From: Bacillota bacterium
Lineage (GTDB): Bacteria; Bacillota; Clostridia; Lachnospirales; Lachnospiraceae
Assembly (NCBI GenBank): GCA_023414985.1
Contig: JAEZLY010000286.1
Span: 1-10,574, forward strand
Length of the DNA: 10,574 bases
Direction: 5' to 3'
Of this stretch, positions 7,192 through 10,574 are shown in pieces. Below the pieces are notes generated by a model. The model was not told where the DNA came from, did not search any database, and worked only from the letters and a program-made list of their open reading frames with translations. Numbering within the stretch: position 1 is the first letter of the stretch; every line of letters begins with the position of its first letter. Made by a program: the position numbers and the translations under genes.

Positions 7192-7205
7192 CATTTGTAC
7201 AAATG
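7192..7205. promoter_or_regulatory. 14-bp perfect palindrome in the chemoreceptor leader, possible operator
   Basis: CATTTGTACAAATG is fully self-complementary and lies between the hairpin and the ribosome binding site AGGAGGGG (7210-7217). The absence of a loop argues against an RNA hairpin, so a dimeric DNA-binding protein site is more likely. No regulator is identified. Confidence 0.4.
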
Positions 7206-7223
7206 AGATAGGAGGGGCATGCT

Positions 7224-8765
7224 ATGTTGGGACGATTAACAGGACAAAGAGAAAAGGAATTGGAGCGAATGCGGAAAGAGGGGCAGAGTATTATCAAAAA
7301 TACCCGTCAGTTGGTGGGAGGTAATCTTGATATTACTCTGGATTTGGAATCCTATACGGTGCTTGAGGAGCTGGCGAAGGATATCAGCCAGATTGGGATG
7401 AACTTCCGCAGCTATATTGAAGAGATTACTCATGTGCTATCCCACCTGTCTGCAGGAGATATGGCAGTTAGCTTTACAAAGGAGGTGGAATACCAGGGAG
7501 ATTTTCTTCCGATCAGAAATGCACTCCATAAGATCAGACATTCTTTGAATACCTCCTTTGAAGAGATCCGCCTGCTGACAGGGGAGATTGACCGCCTTAG
7601 CTCTGAGGTAGACCGTGCTTCCGCACAGATCGCAGACAACACCTCCGCACAGGCTGTACTTTTAAACGACTTAACCGGAACTTTATACCGTATCACCGGG
7701 CAGACTGCCACCAATGCGGCAAATGCAGAGGCAGTTTCGGAAAATATGGAATATATGAAGAAGGAGACAAGGACCGGAAGACATTTTATGGATGAGATGC
7801 TGCTTTCGATCCAAGGCGTTTCCGAGGCATCCAGGGATATCTCGAATGTAATGGATATCATTAACGGTCTCGCAGGGCAGACCAAACTGCTGGCCTTGAA
7901 TGCTTCCATAGAGGCAGCCAGGGCCGGTGAATCCGGCGCGGGCTTCTCCGTCGTGGCTGGAGAGATCGGTAATCTGGCACAGAAAAGCGCGGAGGCGGTG
8001 AAAAAGACGGCACAGCTGATCGATAACAGTATCCGCACGGCTGCGGTCAGTACCGAAATAGCCCAGAAGACAGCAGAAAGCTTTTCTGTCATTGAAAGTT
8101 CCATAGACCGGGTAAGTGGCTTGTGTGCTGATATTGCAGCAGCCTCAAAAGAACAGGCAGAAAGCTTGCAAAGCACTTCTGTAATTGTTGCGGATCTCTC
8201 CGGCGGAGTTCAGCATAATGCTGCTTTTACTCAGGAAAACAGTGCGGTAGCAGCCAATATGGCTGAGGTATCAGCAAAACTGAAGAAGTTGATGGCACGA
8301 TTCCGACTACGCGGTATGCAAGGGGAGAACAGCACACGGAAAATGAAGGAACAGGATATCCTTGGCCTGCTTTCGAAACTTCAACTGGAAGAATTGCCCA
8401 TGCAGTTAAGTCATATTTCAGGAGAAAAGGCTATTGATGAGCTGTTGATGAGAGCAATCAAGGATCTCAGTGATGTAGAATGCCTTTATGTCATAGATAG
8501 GCAGGGCTATCAAGTGAGCCATACGATTCTGAATGATACGTTGCTGCTTAACCAGGAAGAAGATTTTAAGCCGGCAATGCCCGGGGATTACCACGGCAGT
8601 AAGAAATATTACAGGAAAGCCAGAAACCAGGCAGGACAATGGTATGCTTCCGATGAATATATTTCTGCCGCTACCGGCGGGCTCTGCAGAACCTTTTCCA
8701 TCTGCTATTCGGGTGAGGCTTCCCTGGAATATGTCCTCTGTATCGATATGATCAGTCGGATATAA
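7224..8765 (+). CDS. Soluble methyl-accepting chemotaxis protein with tandem HAMP-like modules and C-terminal Cache-like domain
   Basis: The 513-residue protein has no signal peptide or transmembrane segment, so it should be a cytosolic chemoreceptor. Residues 1-20 are a charged helix. Two HAMP-like units follow (about 22-68 and 69-115; 'GGNLDITLDLESYTVLEEL' and 'LSAGDMAVSFTKEVEYQGDF' are the connector-type segments). The signalling coiled coil runs from about 120 to 360, with the CheA/CheW-binding tip at about 207-252 (IINGLAGQTKLLALNASIEA then ARAGESGAGFSVVAGEI). The tip has Lys in place of the usual Asn in QTNLLALNA. The C-terminal 130 residues (about 380-513) contain LYVIDRQGYQVSHT, then a YHGSKKYYRKA stretch, S476-D-E-Y-I-S and a final EYVLCIDM strand, in the order of a PDC/Cache-like sensor fold. 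ATG 7224 has AGGAGGGG at 6 nt. No other che gene is in the window. Confidence 0.88.
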   Translation: MLGRLTGQREKELERMRKEGQSIIKNTRQLVGGNLDITLDLESYTVLEELAKDISQIGMNFRSYIEEITHVLSHLSAGDMAVSFTKEVEYQGDFLPIRNALHKIRHSLNTSFEEIRLLTGEIDRLSSEVDRASAQIADNTSAQAVLLNDLTGTLYRITGQTATNAANAEAVSENMEYMKKETRTGRHFMDEMLLSIQGVSEASRDISNVMDIINGLAGQTKLLALNASIEAARAGESGAGFSVVAGEIGNLAQKSAEAVKKTAQLIDNSIRTAAVSTEIAQKTAESFSVIESSIDRVSGLCADIAAASKEQAESLQSTSVIVADLSGGVQHNAAFTQENSAVAANMAEVSAKLKKLMARFRLRGMQGENSTRKMKEQDILGLLSKLQLEELPMQLSHISGEKAIDELLMRAIKDLSDVECLYVIDRQGYQVSHTILNDTLLLNQEEDFKPAMPGDYHGSKKYYRKARNQAGQWYASDEYISAATGGLCRTFSICYSGEASLEYVLCIDMISRI

Positions 8766-8775
8766 CGGAAATAAT

Positions 8776-9124
8776 TTACTGTAAAGCAATATAGATATTG
8801 ATGGATGCATTCTCCATATCACTGTTCAAATACTCTTCAAAGTCTGCTGCGCAGCTTCTCTTTTAATCCATCTGCCATATTTCGTTCCAGGCCTCCGCGA
8901 CAGCGGATACAGCATTACCACAAATTGCGAACTTGGCGTACTTCCCTGCAGGAATGATTTTAGTGACCAATTCCGGATTTTCGGCTTTGGTTACTTCATT
9001 TCCTACAGTGACACAGTATAAATCATCCGTGTAATCGGAATATAGACCGAGGATCGCTGTTCCCGGTCATTGCACTGAGCCCGACAATTGTTTTCTCTTC
9101 CGGTAATACAATCTCATAATTCAT
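8776..9124 (-). pseudogene. Decayed GyrI-like effector-binding protein gene (Cass2/YdeE-type)
   Basis: On the minus strand ATG 9124-9122 has a good ribosome binding site (AAAGGGGGAT, 9138-9129 region) and reads MNYEIVLPEEKTIVGLSAMT, a typical start of stand-alone GyrI-like/YdeE effector-binding proteins. Near 9052 the frame breaks. Continuing in another frame gives GLYSDYTDDLYCVTVGNEVT, then IPAGKYAKFAICG and AEAWNEIWQMD, then a TAA stop (8865-8863), and after it in the same frame ADFEEYLNSDMENASINIYI ending at TAA 8778-8776. All pieces are in family order. The segment between MTGNSD and GLYSDY (about 30-40 residues in intact homologues) is missing. The coding span is therefore about 116 codons against roughly 150-160 expected. 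The damage is one deletion with a frame change plus a nonsense codon that may derive from Leu TTA. It is convergent with the chemoreceptor gene, 10 bp apart. The family binds small amphipathic effectors; this copy cannot make a full product. Confidence 0.8.
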
Positions 9125-9148
9125 ATGAAATCCCCCTTTGAATTGATA

Positions 9149-9177
9149 AAAATAGAATAGCAGGGATAACCTGACAA
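9149..9177 (-). promoter_or_regulatory. Possible remnant promoter of the GyrI-like pseudogene
   Basis: On the minus strand TTGTCA (9177-9172) and TATTTT (9154-9149) are 17 bp apart, about 25 bp upstream of the pseudogene's ATG at 9124. The -10 match is modest, so this is a tentative call. Confidence 0.4.
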
Positions 9178-9208
9178 CTGCATGTCATAATAGCAGTAAA
9201 TTAAGTTT

Positions 9209-9225
9209 AAGTTAACGGTTAACGA
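9209..9225. promoter_or_regulatory. Candidate operator upstream of the LacI-family gene
   Basis: AAGTTAACGGTTAACGA contains GTTAAC-G-GTTAAC (9211-9223), at once a direct and an inverted repeat. The nonamer GGTTAACGA (9217-9225) recurs exactly at 10381-10389 in front of manA, and the half-site AAGTTA recurs in both manA palindromes. It is about 40 bp upstream of the -35 box. An inverted half-site TAACTT also lies just after the predicted start (9303-9308). Confidence 0.55.
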
Positions 9226-9251
9226 AAATCTTGCTAATAAAGCTGCGAAAC

Positions 9252-9302
9252 AGACTAAATTAATTGAAAATAATAGGTTATTTGTTATAATGGATTTAGT
9301 CT
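9252..9302. repeat. 9-bp inverted repeat flanking the lacI-type promoter
   Basis: AGACTAAAT (9252-9260) and its perfect inverse ATTTAGTCT (9294-9302) bracket the whole promoter, with 33 bp between them and 42 bp from centre to centre, about four helical turns. It may be a pair of sites for looping or autoregulation; chance cannot be excluded in this AT-rich stretch. Confidence 0.45.
9264..9291 (+). promoter_or_regulatory. SigA-type promoter of the LacI-family gene
   Basis: TTGAAA (9264-9269) and a perfect TATAAT (9286-9291) are separated by 16 bp. The predicted start is near 9298, giving a leader of about 32 nt to ATG 9330. Confidence 0.7.
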
Positions 9303-9329
9303 TAACTTTACCTGTGAAAGGATATTGAT

Positions 9330-10337
9330 ATGGGAAAGAATATTACAATGAAGGATGTTGCCGACCGGCTGGGAGTCAGTACAGTGACCGTATCCAAAGC
9401 ATTGTCTGATAAAGAAGGAGTCAGTGAAGCGCTGCGAGAAACCATCAAGCAAAAAGCCCTGGAGATGGGATATCGTTATAACTGTGTCGGAAAAAGCATG
9501 AAGGAAGGAAAAAATTATAATATCGGCATACTGATTGCGGAACAATTCATGCATGAAAATGCATTCTATTCCAAGATGTATCAGACGATGCTGAAGGAAC
9601 TGCTGCTGCATGATTACTTCGGGATTATGGAAGTGATATCCGAAGAATCGGAGGCGGAGGGAAAGCTGCCGCAGCTGCTGCAGAACAATAAGGTGGACGG
9701 GATTATCTTCCTGGGGCAGATGAGCAGAGGCTATATCAGGAAAATTGCAGCTTCCGATATTCCTTTTGTTTTCCTGGACTTTACCGATGATCACTTTAAG
9801 GCGGATACAATCGTAAGTGACAGCTTTCATGGAGCGTATGAGATTACCTGCCATTTGATTGATCAGGGGCATAAAAGGATTGGTTTTATCGGTAATATCA
9901 ATGCAACCACCAGCATTATGGACCGATATGTAGGTTATTATAAAGCACTTTTGGAGAATAAGCTGGAGCTGCACAGAGAATGGATCATTGATGACAGGGA
10001 TGACCGCGGTAAATTCTGCCCGATCCTATTGCCAAAGGAAATGCCCACGGCTTTTGTCTGCAATTGCGATGAGGTGGCGTATGCCTTCATCGTACAGCTG
10101 AAGAAAGCCGGTTACCGTGTTCCGGAGGAGATTTCTGTGGTCGGATATGACAATTATATTTATGCAACCTTAAGTGATCCTGCAATCACGACAGTGGAGG
10201 TTAACATAGAAGCTATGTCCGAGGCAGCGGTCAGCTCTATCTTAAAGACAATTCAAAATCCCGACAGAGATTATGGGAGAAAGGTCATCAGCGGCAGGAT
10301 TGTTTACCGCGATTCTGTGAAAGCAATTGTACCATAA
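9330..10337 (+). CDS. LacI-family transcriptional regulator
   Basis: At 335 residues it has the standard length for LacI/GalR regulators. The N-terminal helix-turn-helix is unmistakable: ITMKDVADRLGVSTVTVSKA (5-24), then LSDKEGVSEALRETIKQKAL and MGYRYN leading to the hinge. The hinge reads VGKSM (53-57) where ARSL-type sequences are usual. The periplasmic-binding-protein-like effector domain runs from NIGILIAEQF (64-73) to the end. It includes VDGIIFLGQ, 'DSFHGAYEITCHLIDQGHKR IGFIGNI' as two adjoining parts, and VVGYDNY...DPAITTVEV near the C-terminus. Such proteins bind operators as dimers and release DNA, or occasionally bind it, upon sugar binding. ATG 9330 is preceded by AAAGGA (9317-9322). 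Its stop lies 5 bp before the manA promoter, and shared palindromes suggest that it controls itself and manA, so mannose or mannose-6-phosphate is a plausible but unproven effector. Confidence 0.93.
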   Translation: MGKNITMKDVADRLGVSTVTVSKALSDKEGVSEALRETIKQKALEMGYRYNCVGKSMKEGKNYNIGILIAEQFMHENAFYSKMYQTMLKELLLHDYFGIMEVISEESEAEGKLPQLLQNNKVDGIIFLGQMSRGYIRKIAASDIPFVFLDFTDDHFKADTIVSDSFHGAYEITCHLIDQGHKRIGFIGNINATTSIMDRYVGYYKALLENKLELHREWIIDDRDDRGKFCPILLPKEMPTAFVCNCDEVAYAFIVQLKKAGYRVPEEISVVGYDNYIYATLSDPAITTVEVNIEAMSEAAVSSILKTIQNPDRDYGRKVISGRIVYRDSVKAIVP

Positions 10338-10342
10338 TCCAA

Positions 10343-10371
10343 TTGACAAAAGTTAATAACTTAATTAAAAT
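10343..10371 (+). promoter_or_regulatory. SigA-type promoter of manA
   Basis: TTGACA (10343-10348, perfect) and TAAAAT (10366-10371) are separated by 17 bp. The predicted start is near 10378, with a leader of about 67 nt. The spacer contains a palindrome (10350-10362), the classic position for repression by blocking polymerase. Confidence 0.72.
10350..10362. promoter_or_regulatory. Candidate operator O1 inside the manA promoter spacer
   Basis: AAGTTA-A-TAACTT is a 13-bp palindrome with perfect arms and one central base, located between -35 and -10. It shares the half-site AAGTTA with the other candidate operators. It lacks the central CG usual in LacI-family operators. Confidence 0.5.
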
Positions 10372-10380
10372 AAAAATTAA

Positions 10381-10395
10381 GGTTAACGATAACTT
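10381..10395. promoter_or_regulatory. Candidate operator O2 just downstream of the manA start site
   Basis: GGTTAACGATAACTT contains GTTA-A-CG-A-TAAC (10382-10393). The arms are symmetric around a central CG, as in many LacI/PurR-type operators, with one mismatch pair beside the centre. The nonamer GGTTAACGA is identical to the site upstream of the repressor gene. Confidence 0.55.
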
Positions 10396-10444
10396 AATAA
10401 AATACAAACTATAGATTTCGATCTGGAAAGTGAGTTAATCGAGA

Positions 10445-10574
10445 ATGAAGAACATATTATTATTGGAACCTGTATTTAAGACCATGATCTGGGGAGGGGA
10501 TAAGCTGGCGAAGGAGTTCGGCTATTCAATTCCCAGTGATACCACGGGAGAATGCTGGGCAATCAGTGCTCATA
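10445..10574 (+). CDS. manA: Mannose-6-phosphate isomerase, class I (5' part only)
   Basis: From ATG 10445 the frame is open to the window edge (43 complete codons). It reads MKNILLLEPVFKTMIWGGDK and continues with LAKEFGY...PSDTTGECWAISAH. This is the N-terminus of the zinc-dependent type I phosphomannose isomerase of Firmicutes, including the PVFK..IWGG and GE.W.ISAH motifs. The enzyme interconverts mannose-6-phosphate and fructose-6-phosphate, linking mannose use to glycolysis and supplying mannose precursors for polysaccharides. The ribosome binding site is weak or diffuse (GGAAAGTGAG, 10425-10434, about 10 nt from the ATG). It has its own promoter with two candidate operators and lies 107 bp after the LacI-family gene. 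The zinc-binding and catalytic parts further along are outside the window. Confidence 0.9.
   Translation, partial: MKNILLLEPVFKTMIWGGDKLAKEFGYSIPSDTTGECWAISAH

Noticed and set aside
7430..8176. A 248-codon minus-strand open frame inside the chemoreceptor gene
   Set aside because: It is an antisense shadow of the strongly conserved signalling domain; its Ser/Ala-rich product matches no recognisable family and it has no clear ribosome binding site.
8787..8800. Inverted repeat CAATAT-AG-ATATTG between the convergent genes as a terminator
   Set aside because: It is pure AT-rich pairing with a 2-base gap and no U-tract, too weak to terminate transcription; no terminator is evident between the chemoreceptor gene and the pseudogene.
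8846..8855. Palindrome GCTGCGCAGC
   Set aside because: It is only 10 bp, has no loop or U-tract, and lies within the pseudogene's coding pattern, so there is no sign of a terminator or regulatory site.
9285..9974. A 229-codon minus-strand open frame inside the LacI-family gene
   Set aside because: It is antisense to a clear LacI-type protein and covers its promoter and start; the composition is that of a reverse-frame shadow.
1..10574. CRISPR arrays, tRNA or rRNA genes, insertion sequences, prophage genes
   Set aside because: No regularly spaced repeats, cloverleaf-like sequences, transposase motifs or terminal inverted repeats were seen on either strand.

Overview
The window looks like chromosomal DNA of a low-to-mid G+C anaerobic Firmicute, most likely a Lachnospiraceae or related Clostridia member. 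This rests on the codon usage, strong AGGAGG-type ribosome binding sites, consensus TTGACA/TATAAT promoters and the gene families present. No 16S or other phylogenetic marker is in view, so the placement is an inference.

Bases 1-6672 hold the distal part of an exopolysaccharide (capsule-type) operon, all on the plus strand and tightly packed. It contains the 3' part of an NTP_transf_5-like nucleotidyltransferase-family gene, a CpsB/CapC-type PHP tyrosine phosphatase, a membrane-anchored protein with three Ig-like (DUF5011-style) modules, two tandem chain-length-regulator/bacterial tyrosine-kinase fusions (Wzz + BY-kinase), and a LytR-CpsA-Psr (LCP) glycopolymer transferase. The kinases, each with its own C-terminal tyrosine cluster, and the phosphatase form a phosphorylation cycle that normally sets polymer length and export. 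The LCP protein would attach the finished polymer to the wall. The Ig-like protein is the least explained member.

Bases 6669-7190 hold ridA (reactive imine deaminase), with its own consensus promoter overlapping the LCP stop codon, followed by a strong GC-rich hairpin. A second consensus promoter (7127-7155) starts right at that hairpin and leads through a 14-bp palindrome into a soluble chemoreceptor gene (7224-8765). The receptor has two HAMP-like modules, a standard signalling hairpin and a C-terminal Cache-like sensor.

Bases 8766-9329 have no intact gene. The minus strand carries a decayed GyrI-like (effector-binding, Cass2/YdeE-type) gene with an internal deletion/frameshift and a nonsense codon. 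The rest is regulatory DNA for the next gene. A LacI-family repressor (9330-10337) is followed by the start of manA (mannose-6-phosphate isomerase, from 10445, cut by the window edge). AAGTTA/GTTAACG palindromes lie inside the manA promoter spacer, just after its start site, and upstream of the lacI-type gene. This suggests local, autoregulated control of mannose metabolism, which also feeds GDP-mannose-type precursors for polysaccharide.

I saw no CRISPR array, tRNA, rRNA, transposon or phage gene.
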